DNA of 9,467 nt from Deltaproteobacteria bacterium (lineage in GTDB: Bacteria > Desulfobacterota > B13-G15). The notes under the pieces are model-generated. The model was not told where the DNA came from. It saw only the letters and a list, made by a program, of their open reading frames with translations, and ran no database searches. Shown in pieces: positions 1 through 7,142 of the stretch; the first letter of the stretch is position 1, and every line of letters begins with the position of its first letter. The position numbers and the translations under genes are program-made. The stretch covers positions 1-9,467 of the forward strand of contig QMLK01000019.1 in NCBI GenBank assembly GCA_003646705.1, given 5' to 3'.

Positions 1-1994
1 ACACCCAGATCCTTTGGGGGATCAAGGACTTTGAGTACCGCTTCGGTCGCCGCCCGGAGGGGATGTGGCTCCCCGAGTGCGCTGTGGATACGGAGACCTT
101 GGAGGTGATGGCCGAGCTCGGCCTGCGCTTCACCGTCCTGGCCCCCCATCAGGCCCTGCGGGTGCGTCCCCTGAAGGGTGGGGAGTGGCAGGAGGTGGAG
201 GGCGGCAGGGTAGACGCCTCCAGGGCCTACCTGGTGCGGCTCCCCTCGGGTAGGGAGATGGCGACCTTCTTCTTCCAGGCCCCCCTCTCCCACGCCGTGG
301 CCTTCGGTGACCTCCTGCGGGATGGAGGAAGGTTGGTCCGTCGGCTCCTGGAGGCCATCCCCCCTGGGAGAGCAGGCCGCCTCGTCTCCATAGCCATCGA
401 CGGGGAGACCTTCGGCCACCACAAGACCTTCGGGGAGATGGCCTTGGCCTACGCCCTGCAGGGGATGGAGGCGAGGCTCACCAACTACGGGGAGTTCCTC
501 GATGGATACCCCCCTGAGTACGAGGTCCAGATCGCCGAGGGGACCTCGTGGAGCTGTCCCCACGGACTCGGACGATGGAGGAGCGACTGCGGCTGCAGCA
601 CTGGTACCCACCTCGGGTGGAACCAGGGCTGGCGGGGACCCCTGAGGGGGGCCCTTGACTGGCTCCGGGATGCCCTCGCCCGGGCCTACGAGGCTAGAGG
701 GGGCCTCCTCTTCAAGGACCCGTGGGCAGCGCGGGACGACTATGTGGAGGTGATCCTCGACCCATCCCGCCGCGACTCATTCCTCGATCGGCATAGCCGC
801 GGGGTCCTCGGGACCGAGGAGCGGATCACCGCCTTGAAGCTCCTTGAGATGCAGCGCCATCTGCTGCTCATGTACACCAGCTGCGCTTGGTTCTTCGACG
901 ACCCTTCAGGGATTGAGGCCCTTCAGGTCCTGAGGCATGCCGCGCGGGCGGTGCAGTTGGCCGAAGAGGTCCTCAGGGATCGGTTTGAGGGGGAGTTCCT
1001 CCGGAGGCTTGAGGCCGTGAAGAGCAACATCGCCGAGGTGGGCGATGGTCGCCGTATCTACGAGCGTTCGGTGATACCCGCCAAGGTGGATCTGCCGAGG
1101 GTATGTGCCCACTGGGCCATGGGCTCGCTCTTTGAGGACGGTCAAGGGGAGGCCGTGGGCTGTTTCCGCATCCAACGGCGACGATGGAGGCTTCAGGAGG
1201 CTGGCAGGGCCAAGCTCGCCTTGGGGAGAGCCCTGGTGAGGGATGAGATCACCGAGGAGTCCAAAGAGCTCTCCTTTGCAGTGCTGCACCTGGGTGACCA
1301 CAACCTGCTGTGTGGGGTAAAGGAGGAGGAGATCCCTGCCATCGGCCAGGGGCTCCTCGGCGCCTTCGACAGGGGGGACCTCACCGAGGCGATGGGCCTT
1401 CTGCAGAGGGGGTTCCCCGAGCTCTACTCCCTGAGGGCGCTCTTTAAGGACCAGCAGCGCAGGATCCTCGCTCTGATCCAGGCCCCGGCCTTGGAGCGCG
1501 CCGAGGCCCTCTGTAGGGAGCTGTACGAGGAGAACGCCCCCATGATCCGTTTCCTCAAAGAGCTGGCTGTACCCTTGCCGAAGGTCCTTCGAGTCTCGGC
1601 CGAGATCGCCATCAACGGCAGGATCATGGAGGTCCTCGCCGAAGGCAAACCCTCCCTGGAGGAGCTGAAGGGCCTCCTTCAGGAGGTCGAGGCCACCGGG
1701 GTGAGCCTCGAGGTCGAGCTGATTCAGCACGGCCTCTGGTCAAGGTTGCAGGGGGCGGCCAAGAGGCTCCTGCAGGACCCCCTCGACCCGGAAGCGATGG
1801 AGCTCCTCGAGGCGGGCCTTGAGGCCGCCAGGGTCCTCCCCCTTGAGGTGGACCTCCTCAGGGTCCAGGGGACCTTCTGGAGGGTCCTCGAGATGATCCA
1901 CTCGATGGCAGAAGGGGGGGACACCAGGGCCCAGGAGGTCCTCCCGCGGGCCCTGGCCTTGGCCGAGATCCTCTCCATCAGGGTCGAGCCATGA
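1..1994 (+). CDS. GH57 / DUF3536 glycoside hydrolase, 5' partial
   Basis: The reading frame is open from the first full codon (base 3) to the TGA at 1992-1994, so the gene starts upstream of the window and the ATG at 63 is internal. About 663 residues are visible. Family members are usually near 800 residues, so roughly the first 100-150 are missing. Near the left edge, GMWLPECAVD (bases 63-92) matches the GH57 motif carrying the catalytic glutamate, here codon 75-77. IDGETFGHHKTFGE (396-437) matches the motif with the catalytic aspartate, probably codon 399-401. A cysteine-rich patch, SWSCPHGLGRWRSDCGCSTG (around 549-608), and the helical region after it fit the DUF3536 domain. No signal peptide can be judged. 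The likely role is cytoplasmic cleavage or transfer on alpha-glucans, supported by the ATGA overlap with malQ. The exact activity (amylase, glucanotransferase or other) is unknown for most DUF3536 proteins. Family call is secure; the residue-to-role assignments are by analogy with characterised GH57 enzymes. Confidence 0.9.
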   Translation, partial: TQILWGIKDFEYRFGRRPEGMWLPECAVDTETLEVMAELGLRFTVLAPHQALRVRPLKGGEWQEVEGGRVDASRAYLVRLPSGREMATFFFQAPLSHAVAFGDLLRDGGRLVRRLLEAIPPGRAGRLVSIAIDGETFGHHKTFGEMALAYALQGMEARLTNYGEFLDGYPPEYEVQIAEGTSWSCPHGLGRWRSDCGCSTGTHLGWNQGWRGPLRGALDWLRDALARAYEARGGLLFKDPWAARDDYVEVILDPSRRDSFLDRHSRGVLGTEERITALKLLEMQRHLLLMYTSCAWFFDDPSGIEALQVLRHAARAVQLAEEVLRDRFEGEFLRRLEAVKSNIAEVGDGRRIYERSVIPAKVDLPRVCAHWAMGSLFEDGQGEAVGCFRIQRRRWRLQEAGRAKLALGRALVRDEITEESKELSFAVLHLGDHNLLCGVKEEEIPAIGQGLLGAFDRGDLTEAMGLLQRGFPELYSLRALFKDQQRRILALIQAPALERAEALCRELYEENAPMIRFLKELAVPLPKVLRVSAEIAINGRIMEVLAEGKPSLEELKGLLQEVEATGVSLEVELIQHGLWSRLQGAAKRLLQDPLDPEAMELLEAGLEAARVLPLEVDLLRVQGTFWRVLEMIHSMAEGGDTRAQEVLPRALALAEILSIRVEP

Positions 1995-3484
1995 GGAGGG
2001 GAAGCGGTATGCTGCTGCACATAAGTTCCCTGCCGTCCCCCCATGGGGTGGGGGACTTGGGTCCAGGGGCCTACCGGTTCGTGGACTTTCTGGCCGAGGC
2101 TAAACAGGGCTTCTGGCAGATCCTGCCGCTGGGTCCCACCGATCCCGCCCATGGCAACTCCCCATACCTCAGCTCCTCGGCCTTCGCCGGCAACCCTCTC
2201 TTCATCAGCCTCGAGCTCCTGAAGGAGGAGGGGCTCCTGAGCGGAGCGGACCTTCAGGAGATGCCCACCCTTCCCGCCGAGGGGGTGGACTACCCAAGGG
2301 TCCTCGCCTCCAAGGCCCCACTGCTCCATAGGGTCTGGCAGGCCTTTAAGGGGAACAAGCCCCCCTGGGACTACAAGGCCTTTGTGGAGTCCAACAGCTA
2401 TTGGCTTCAGGACTACTGCCTCTTCAAGGCCCTGAAGGCCCGCTTTGGAGGGCTCCCCTGGAACCGGTGGCCCGCGGCCCTCCGCCGTCGGGAGCGGGAT
2501 GCCCTTGAGGAGGCACGGCAGCAGCTCTCCGAGGAGGTGGAGCGGGAGGCCTTCCTCCAGTACCTCTTCTTCAAGCAGTGGAGGGCCTTGAAGGCCTACT
2601 GCGAGTCCAAGGGGGTCCAGGTCATCGGCGATCTCCCCATCTACGTGACGCAGGACAGTGCCGACGTATGGGCCCATCCGGAGATCTTCAAGCTGGACGG
2701 GGAGGGGAGGCCTCAGGTGGTGGCGGGGGTCCCCCCCGACTACTTCAGTCGCACCGGACAGCGATGGGGAAATCCCCTTTACCGCTGGGAGGAACTGCAG
2801 AGGAGACGGTACGACTGGTGGGTGGAGCGGATGAGGCACAACCTCGGGCTCTTCGACCTGGTCAGGGTGGACCACTTCCGGGGGTTTGTGGCCTACTGGG
2901 AGATCCCGGCCGGGGATAGGGACGCCCGCAGAGGCAGGTGGGTGGAGGCCCCGGCGGAGGACTTCTTCGAGGAGCTGCAGAGGCGCTTCCCGGTCCTCCC
3001 CATCATCGCCGAGGACCTGGGGGTCATCACCCCGGATGTGAGGGAGGTGATGGCCCGCTTCGGCTTCCCGGGGATGAAGATCCTGCAGTTCGCCTTCGGC
3101 GAGGACTTCCCCCGAAGTCCCTACCTGCCCCATAACTTCCCCCGCAACTGCGTGGCCTACACCGGCACCCACGACAACAACACCGTCAGGGGCTGGTTCG
3201 AGGGGGAGGCCTCCCCTGAGGAGAGGGGACGGGTCTTTCGGTACCTCGGCAGGGAGGTCCCCCCGGAGGAGCTTCCCTGGGAGCTGATCAGACTCCTCAT
3301 GATGTCGGTGGCCGATGGGGTGATCATCCCGATGCAGGACCTCTTAGGCCTCGGGGAGGAGGCGAGGATGAACAGACCCGCCCACAAGGAGGGCAACTGG
3401 CGGTGGCGCATAAGGGAGGGGCAGATGTCCGCGGACCTTCGGAACAGGCTCCGGGACCTCACCGAGATATACGGCAGGGGCTGA
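1991..3484 (+). CDS. malQ: 4-alpha-glucanotransferase (amylomaltase, GH77)
   Basis: This enzyme transfers alpha-1,4-glucan segments between maltodextrins in the cytoplasm (disproportionation), in maltose or glycogen turnover. The 497-residue length is normal for the compact bacterial GH77 type. The N-terminus has the family LLHISSLPSPHGVGDLG block (residues 8-24) and a PLGPT...NSPY..SAFAGNP block. The catalytic residues are in place: nucleophile D294 in VRVDHFRG, acid/base E341 in IIAEDLG, and D395 in GTHDNN, almost the same numbering as Thermus amylomaltase. The start at 1991 overlaps the stop of the GH57 gene as ATGA and keeps the R-x-x-G residues usually seen before LLH. An in-frame ATG at 2009 (residue 7) has a better ribosome site and is a possible alternative. 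The gene is probably co-transcribed with the GH57 gene. No terminator-like hairpin follows it. Confidence 0.96.
   Translation: MRRGSGMLLHISSLPSPHGVGDLGPGAYRFVDFLAEAKQGFWQILPLGPTDPAHGNSPYLSSSAFAGNPLFISLELLKEEGLLSGADLQEMPTLPAEGVDYPRVLASKAPLLHRVWQAFKGNKPPWDYKAFVESNSYWLQDYCLFKALKARFGGLPWNRWPAALRRRERDALEEARQQLSEEVEREAFLQYLFFKQWRALKAYCESKGVQVIGDLPIYVTQDSADVWAHPEIFKLDGEGRPQVVAGVPPDYFSRTGQRWGNPLYRWEELQRRRYDWWVERMRHNLGLFDLVRVDHFRGFVAYWEIPAGDRDARRGRWVEAPAEDFFEELQRRFPVLPIIAEDLGVITPDVREVMARFGFPGMKILQFAFGEDFPRSPYLPHNFPRNCVAYTGTHDNNTVRGWFEGEASPEERGRVFRYLGREVPPEELPWELIRLLMMSVADGVIIPMQDLLGLGEEARMNRPAHKEGNWRWRIREGQMSADLRNRLRDLTEIYGRG
1994..2001 (+). promoter_or_regulatory. Shine-Dalgarno inside the malQ 5' end
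   Basis: AGGAGGGG lies 7 nt before an in-frame ATG at 2009-2011. The annotated ATG at 1991 has only a weak AGGG upstream. Either translation re-initiates by coupling at 1991, or this site directs starting at 2009 and the protein is six residues shorter. Both keep the whole catalytic domain. Confidence 0.5.
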
Positions 3485-3509
3485 TCCGGAATGCGGTGCA
3501 TCAACTCCC

Positions 3510-3537
3510 TTGACAAGGGTCGAATTTGTGATTTAAT
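3510..3537 (+). promoter_or_regulatory. sigma70-type promoter for the thiolase-DUF35 unit
   Basis: TTGACA (3510-3515) is followed after 16 bp by TTTAAT (3532-3537), which are 6/6 and 5/6 matches to the housekeeping consensus. The region 3520-3550 is clearly more AT-rich than the flanking genes. Transcription would start near 3543-3545, giving a leader of about 27-29 nt to the ATG at 3572. This is read from sequence only; no transcript is known. It makes the thiolase pair a unit that can be expressed separately from malQ. Confidence 0.75.
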
Positions 3538-3558
3538 GTACAAGCTCTCTAATACCGT

Positions 3559-3565
3559 GAGGGGG
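3559..3565 (+). promoter_or_regulatory. ribosome binding site of the thiolase gene
   Basis: GAGGGGG ends 6 nt before the ATG at 3572, a good Shine-Dalgarno match at normal spacing. It supports this start for the thiolase, as does the protein beginning directly with the family GRVAIIGVGQSAF strand. Confidence 0.7.
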
Positions 3566-3571
3566 TGACCG

Positions 3572-4741
3572 ATGGGAAGGGTTGCCATCATCGGGGTAGG
3601 GCAGAGTGCCTTTGTGAGGGGTTATCCAGGTTCCATCAGGGAGTTGGCCTTTGAGGCCTTTCGGGAGGCGATGGAAGACGCCAAGCTCGAGGTCAAGGAC
3701 ATCGATGCCTCCATCGTGGCCTCCGCCCCGGAGTACGACCGGCAGAGGTCCCCAGCGGGGGTGATAGCCGAGTACTTGGGCCTCATCCCCCAGCCCACCT
3801 GCTATGTGGAGACCGTCTGTTCCTCCTCCACCACCGGGGTGATCATGGCCTACTCCATGATCAAGGCGGGGCTTTACGACACGGTGGCGGTCATCGGCTT
3901 TCAGAAGATGTCCGAGATCTCCTCCATGGAGGTCCAGGAGAGGATGGGCCGTGGGGCCGACATCCAGTGGGAGTCGCCCTTTGGCACCATGATGCCCGCC
4001 TATTACGCCATGTACGCCAGGGCCTACATGGCTGCGCACGGCCTGACGCTGGAGGACCTGGCTGCGGTGAGGGTGAAGGCTGCCACCTACGGTCAGATCA
4101 ACGACAAGGCCGTCTACCGCAAGCCCGTCACCATGGAGGACTTCGCAAACCCCGAAAGCCGCCTGGCCGGTCCCGTGGCCTCCCCCCTCAGGGTGGGGGA
4201 TTGTTGTGCCAACGCCGATGGGTCCTCCTGCATCATCCTGGCCTCCGAGGAACGGGCCAAGGCCGTCTGCGAGAAGCCGGTCTGGATCCTGGGGGTGGGA
4301 TCGGCCTCTGAGGCGGTCAACATGACCGGCAGACCTGACCTCGCCAAGGGGTTGAGGGTCGCCATAGAGGCCGCCTCCAAGGCCTACAAGATGGCAGGCG
4401 TAGGCCCCAAGGACATCGATGTGGCAGAGGTGCACGATTGCTTCACCATCGCCGAGATCATGGCCTACGAGAACCTGGGCTTCGCCAAGCCGGGGGAGGG
4501 GAAGGAGTTGATCCGCGCAAAGGAGACCTACAAGGAGGGAAGCATCCCCGTGAACGTGGACGGAGGGCTGCTGTCCAAGGGGCATCCCATCGGGGCCACA
4601 GGGGGCTCCCAGGTGAGGACCATCGTGCTCCAGTTGAGGGGCGAGGCGGGCCCCATGCAGGTGAAGGACCCCGAGATCGGGCTGGTACACAACATCGGTG
4701 GTGTAGGCCTCTACGGGAACGTCATCATCATGGGGAGGTAA
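3572..4741 (+). CDS. SCP-x-like thiolase (acyl-CoA C-acyltransferase)
   Basis: This 389-residue thiolase-superfamily protein should form or cleave a carbon-carbon bond next to an acyl-CoA thioester. The N-terminal half starts GRVAIIGVGQSAF and carries the acyl-accepting cysteine C83 in ETVCSSST. The C-terminal half has H288 and C290 in EVHDCFT, H338 in KGHPIGATG, and the end motif HNIGGVGLYG (H373). The HDCF and HNIGG forms, rather than the CIGGG of FadA or AtoB, mark the SCP-x/archaeal branch that works with a DUF35 partner. That partner follows after 2 nt. Known examples include archaeal acetoacetyl-CoA thiolase complexes, benzoylsuccinyl-CoA thiolase BbsAB and steroid side-chain aldolases. 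No dehydrogenase, hydratase or HMG-CoA synthase is adjacent in the window, so the substrate stays open. A recognisable promoter and ribosome site precede it. Family call is strong; the reaction direction is not known. Confidence 0.92.
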   Translation: MGRVAIIGVGQSAFVRGYPGSIRELAFEAFREAMEDAKLEVKDIDASIVASAPEYDRQRSPAGVIAEYLGLIPQPTCYVETVCSSSTTGVIMAYSMIKAGLYDTVAVIGFQKMSEISSMEVQERMGRGADIQWESPFGTMMPAYYAMYARAYMAAHGLTLEDLAAVRVKAATYGQINDKAVYRKPVTMEDFANPESRLAGPVASPLRVGDCCANADGSSCIILASEERAKAVCEKPVWILGVGSASEAVNMTGRPDLAKGLRVAIEAASKAYKMAGVGPKDIDVAEVHDCFTIAEIMAYENLGFAKPGEGKELIRAKETYKEGSIPVNVDGGLLSKGHPIGATGGSQVRTIVLQLRGEAGPMQVKDPEIGLVHNIGGVGLYGNVIIMGR

Positions 4742-4743
4742 CC

Positions 4744-5178
4744 ATGGGCAAGGAGAAGGTAGAGGACACCCGTTTCAGCCGCTTCGGAGTGGTGAGCTTC
4801 ACGGCCCTCACGAAGGTCAACGACTTCGTCGACTACCTGGAGCAGGGCAAACTCATGGGGACCAGGTGCAAGGTCTGCGGGAAGGTCTTCTTCCCCCCGC
4901 GGGCTGACTGCTACAGCTGCCTCTCCAGCGACATGGAGTGGTCCGAGGTGAAGGGGAAGGGGAAGCTCCTCTCCTTCACCAAGCTCTCCTATGCCCCGGT
5001 GGGCTTTGAGGGGGAGCTGCCCTACACCTTGGGGCTCTGGGACTTCGGCGACTACAAGGTCTTCGGATGGGTGAGCAAGGAGATCCCAGAAGAGGAGCTC
5101 GAGGTCGGGATGGAGATGGTCCCCAGGGTAGTGAAGCTGAGCGATGACCGATTGCTCTACGAGTTCGTCAAGGCTTAG
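4744..5178 (+). CDS. Zn-ribbon / OB-fold (DUF35) thiolase partner
   Basis: This 144-residue protein has a short N-terminal helix region, a rubredoxin-like zinc ribbon with C42-x2-C45 and C56-x2-C59 (RCKVCGKVFFPPRADCYSC), and a C-terminal OB-fold from about residue 65. That is the DUF35 architecture. In characterised complexes such proteins bridge to the thiolase and may bind the CoA part of the substrate. The ATG at 4744 lies 2 nt after the thiolase stop, with GGAGG about 6 nt upstream. The frame stays open further 5', but that part is antisense-quality sequence inside the thiolase gene and is not used. The last 11 bp overlap the end of the convergent radical SAM gene. Co-function with the thiolase is inferred from family precedent and position. 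Confidence 0.93.
   Translation: MGKEKVEDTRFSRFGVVSFTALTKVNDFVDYLEQGKLMGTRCKVCGKVFFPPRADCYSCLSSDMEWSEVKGKGKLLSFTKLSYAPVGFEGELPYTLGLWDFGDYKVFGWVSKEIPEEELEVGMEMVPRVVKLSDDRLLYEFVKA
5168..5178. other. tail-to-tail overlap of convergent operons
   Basis: The DUF35 gene ends with TAG at 5176-5178, and the minus-strand radical SAM gene ends with TGA read from 5170 to 5168. The two coding regions share 11 bp. No hairpin with a T-run is visible on either strand, so both transcripts probably run into the opposing gene or end by another mechanism. Confidence 0.85.
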
Positions 5179-6103
5179 GGCCCTTCGCCTCGTAATAGAT
5201 CCGGTGGTCGAAGATCCGGGAGGTTATCTTCCCTTCGTCGGCGAGCTGATCCAACACCTTGAGGGCCTCCATCTCGTGTAGACCCAAGCTGCGGGACAGG
5301 TCTTCAAGGGTCAGGGGGCGGACCTTGAGGGTCCGCAGGACCTGTTCCTCCAAGTTCTCCTGGCGTGGAGGGGCGGCCCTCTGAGGGGGCCTGATGATCA
5401 CCTCCACCCCCTCCCCGAGTTCCTTCGCTATGGTCGAGAGCCTCTCGTAGGGCAGGGGATAGGCGTACTCCTCCACGCCAGGCCTCACCACGGTGTTGAG
5501 GTGGACGGCGTCGGGGCCGATCTCGGCTATGATTTCCTTCAGGGCCTGAAGTTCGGCTCTCCCGTCGTTGACGCCCCGACACAGCAGCACCTCGAGCCAC
5601 AGCCTCCCCTTGAAGGCCCGCCTGAAGGCCTTGAGCCCCTCCACGATCTCCCCCAGACGCAGATCGGGATGGGGACGGTTGATGGTCTCGAAGACCGCAG
5701 GGGTGACGGCATCCAGGGACGGCAGGACCACATCGGCCTCAAGGAGGGCCTCGGCCACTTCCTCCTTGTAGAGGAGGGAGCCGTTGGTGATGACGGCCAG
5801 GGGCGATGGGCTCATCCCCTTGATCCCCTTCAAGATCTCCCCCAAGCGCTCGTTGAGGGTCGGTTCCCCGGAGCCCGAAAGGGTCACGTAGTCGGGAGGG
5901 GTAGGGCAGGACCTCAGGGCCTCTTCCACCTCCCGCAAGATGGAGGAGGCCGGCACGTACTCCTTTCGCTCCAAGGTCTTCAGGGTAGTGCGTCCAATCT
6001 GACAGTAGATGCAGTCGTAGGTGCAGACCTTCCTCGGCACCAGGTCCACCCCCAGGGAAAGCCCCAATCGGCGAGAGAGCACTGGTCCGTAGACGTATCT
6101 CAT
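5168..6103 (-). CDS. radical SAM protein, COG0731 type, with C-terminal winged helix
   Basis: This 311-residue protein opens with a GPVLSRRLGLSLGVDLVP block followed by the [4Fe-4S]-binding C27-x3-C31-x2-C34 (CTYDCIYC), which marks it as radical SAM. LSGSGEPTLN (about 75-84) is the SAM-binding GGEP-like motif. The SRRLG.SLG.D block is typical of the COG0731 group of Fe-S oxidoreductases, distant relatives of the wyosine enzyme TYW1. Most bacterial members have no proven reaction. The last 66 residues (about 246-311) look like a separate winged helix-turn-helix: a helix, SLGLHEMEALKVLDQLADEG, then an ITSRIFDHRIYYE wing. The start at 6103 overlaps the Nudix stop as ATGA and is preceded by AGGAGGAGG. 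The open frame beyond it is a shadow of the Nudix gene. It is the last gene of the minus-strand run. The substrate is unknown. Confidence 0.9.
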   Translation of the reverse strand: MRYVYGPVLSRRLGLSLGVDLVPRKVCTYDCIYCQIGRTTLKTLERKEYVPASSILREVEEALRSCPTPPDYVTLSGSGEPTLNERLGEILKGIKGMSPSPLAVITNGSLLYKEEVAEALLEADVVLPSLDAVTPAVFETINRPHPDLRLGEIVEGLKAFRRAFKGRLWLEVLLCRGVNDGRAELQALKEIIAEIGPDAVHLNTVVRPGVEEYAYPLPYERLSTIAKELGEGVEVIIRPPQRAAPPRQENLEEQVLRTLKVRPLTLEDLSRSLGLHEMEALKVLDQLADEGKITSRIFDHRIYYEAKGPKP

Positions 6104-6597
6104 CTCCACCTCCTCCTGGCCTCCTCGGCCAGCTCCTTGTGGCTCTTGAAGGCGATCTCGGGCATATCCTCGAGGGAGAAGAAGGCCGCCTCTTCGGCAT
6201 CGTCCCCGGGTCGAAGCTCTCCACCCACCAGTTCGAGGCCGTAGCCGATGATGACCAGGGGGCCGTAAAGGGGGCTTTGGTCGTGAAACACGCCTATCAA
6301 GCCCTTCACCTCTCCCAGCAGCCCCGTCTCCTCCTGCAGTTCCCTCTTCACCCCCTCCACTGGGCTCTCCTCCCCCTCGATGAACCCCCCTGGGAGGCTC
6401 CAGCGGCCGGCGGCCGGCTCCTTGGCCCTCTTCACCAGCAGCAACCTCCCTTCCTGGTCCATCACCACCGCAGCGGTGGCGGGCAACGGGTTGTCGTAAT
6501 AGAGGATGCGACAACGGGGGCAGAGCCCTCGTTCCCTCCCACCCCTCTGAATGGGCTCGAGTTTGGCTCCGCACAGGGGACAATAGATCTTCTTCAT
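6100..6597 (-). CDS. Nudix hydrolase with N-terminal zinc ribbon
   Basis: This 165-residue protein should hydrolyse a nucleoside diphosphate linked to some other group. The N-terminus holds two cysteine pairs, C6-x2-C9 and C26-x2-C29, forming a small zinc ribbon. The Nudix fold follows from about residue 37. The Nudix box is perfect (G71-x5-E-x7-REL-x-EE-x-GL, residues 71-93). The ribbon resembles that of NADH pyrophosphatase NudC, but the long NudC N-terminal domain and its SQPWPFPxS motif are missing, so the substrate is left open. The ATG at 6597 is chosen because it overlaps the nitroreductase stop as ATGA and has a GGGGGAAGGG ribosome site. A TTG four codons earlier (6609) would lie inside that site and is less likely. 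It is translationally coupled to both neighbours. Confidence 0.92.
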   Translation of the reverse strand: MKKIYCPLCGAKLEPIQRGGRERGLCPRCRILYYDNPLPATAAVVMDQEGRLLLVKRAKEPAAGRWSLPGGFIEGEESPVEGVKRELQEETGLLGEVKGLIGVFHDQSPLYGPLVIIGYGLELVGGELRPGDDAEEAAFFSLEDMPEIAFKSHKELAEEARRRWR

Positions 6598-7142
6598 CCC
6601 TTCCCCCAACAGCCCCAGTGGGTGAAATCCTCGACTTCCTTCCTCCTCGGTGCCGACGGTTGCCCTGCTGGAACCCCCAAGGGTAGCATGACCACGACCT
6701 CTCGGTCATCGGGCACCCCCAGGACCTCCGCCGCCCTTTCGGCCTCAAAGGCCCCCACGATCACCGTCCCCAGTCCTCGAGCGTGGGCGGCAAGACAGAG
6801 GTTCTGGACCGCCAGGGCCACGTCGAACATTAACCAATCGCCTTTGGAGGTCAGGGGCCTCCCCCCGTAGAAGCCGGCTTTGCCCTTCTGCCCCAGGAAG
6901 ACCACCACCCAGGGGGCCTTGGTCATGGCTTCCTTGGCGGGGTTGCCGGGGGTGAGGGTCTCGGCCAGGGCCGCCTTCTTCTCCGGTTCTGCTACGACGA
7001 TCACCTCCCAGCACTGGGTGTTGGCCCATGAGGGGGCCCAGCGTACCGCCTCGAGGAGCTCGAGGATCACTTCCCTCGGCACCGCTTCTCCCTTGAAGCG
7101 CCTCACGCTCCTACGTCCCTTTATGGCCTCAAGGACCTCCAT
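6594..7142 (-). CDS. nitroreductase-family FMN flavoprotein
   Basis: This 182-residue protein has the usual length of single-domain nitroreductase-fold enzymes, which bind FMN and act as dimers with NAD(P)H. Visible features are the phosphate-binding GRRSVRRF (residues 9-16), the APSWANTQCWEV segment (36-47), the central AVQNLCLAAHARGLGT helix (111-125), the GVP turn near 142, and the late P-x-x-R...F tail. The family reduces nitro groups, quinones, flavins or enones, and also includes enzymes for other chemistry. The physiological substrate cannot be told. The start overlaps the ATPase stop (TGATG) and has a strong GAGGAGGGGG site just upstream. The end overlaps the Nudix start by 4 bp. No signal peptide, so it is probably cytoplasmic. 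Confidence 0.93.
   Translation of the reverse strand: MEVLEAIKGRRSVRRFKGEAVPREVILELLEAVRWAPSWANTQCWEVIVVAEPEKKAALAETLTPGNPAKEAMTKAPWVVVFLGQKGKAGFYGGRPLTSKGDWLMFDVALAVQNLCLAAHARGLGTVIVGAFEAERAAEVLGVPDDREVVVMLPLGVPAGQPSAPRRKEVEDFTHWGCWGKG

Noticed and set aside
906..1730. 274-codon minus-strand frame within the GH57 gene
   Set aside because: Antisense to the well-supported GH57/DUF3536 frame; no motif seen.
1724..3172. 482-codon open frame on the minus strand opposite malQ
   Set aside because: It lies wholly antisense to a malQ gene with all catalytic residues. Its translation is rich in Gly, Pro, Leu, Glu and His without any family motif, as expected for a GC-rich shadow frame.
3491..3501. 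ATGC-GGT-GCAT inverted repeat after malQ as a terminator
   Set aside because: The stem is only 4 bp with a 3-nt loop and no T-run. It is too weak for an intrinsic terminator; at most a small operator-like dyad.
3533..4690. 385-codon minus-strand frame opposite the thiolase
   Set aside because: Gly/His/Asp-rich shadow of the thiolase gene, with no recognisable motif; its 5' end has no promoter or ribosome-site support.
5171..5190. AGGC...GCCT and AGGGCCCT palindrome at the convergent junction as a bidirectional terminator
   Set aside because: The outer and inner arms do not form one continuous stem, and there is no T-run on either strand.
6100..6597. NADH pyrophosphatase NudC for the zinc-ribbon Nudix
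   Set aside because: The SQPWPFPxS motif after the Nudix box and the large NudC N-terminal domain are absent, so only the general family is claimed.
6104..6748. N-terminal extension of the radical SAM frame
   Set aside because: It overlaps the Nudix and nitroreductase genes completely and has Arg/Gly-rich, non-family sequence. The ATG at 6103 has a strong ribosome site and the family N-terminus.
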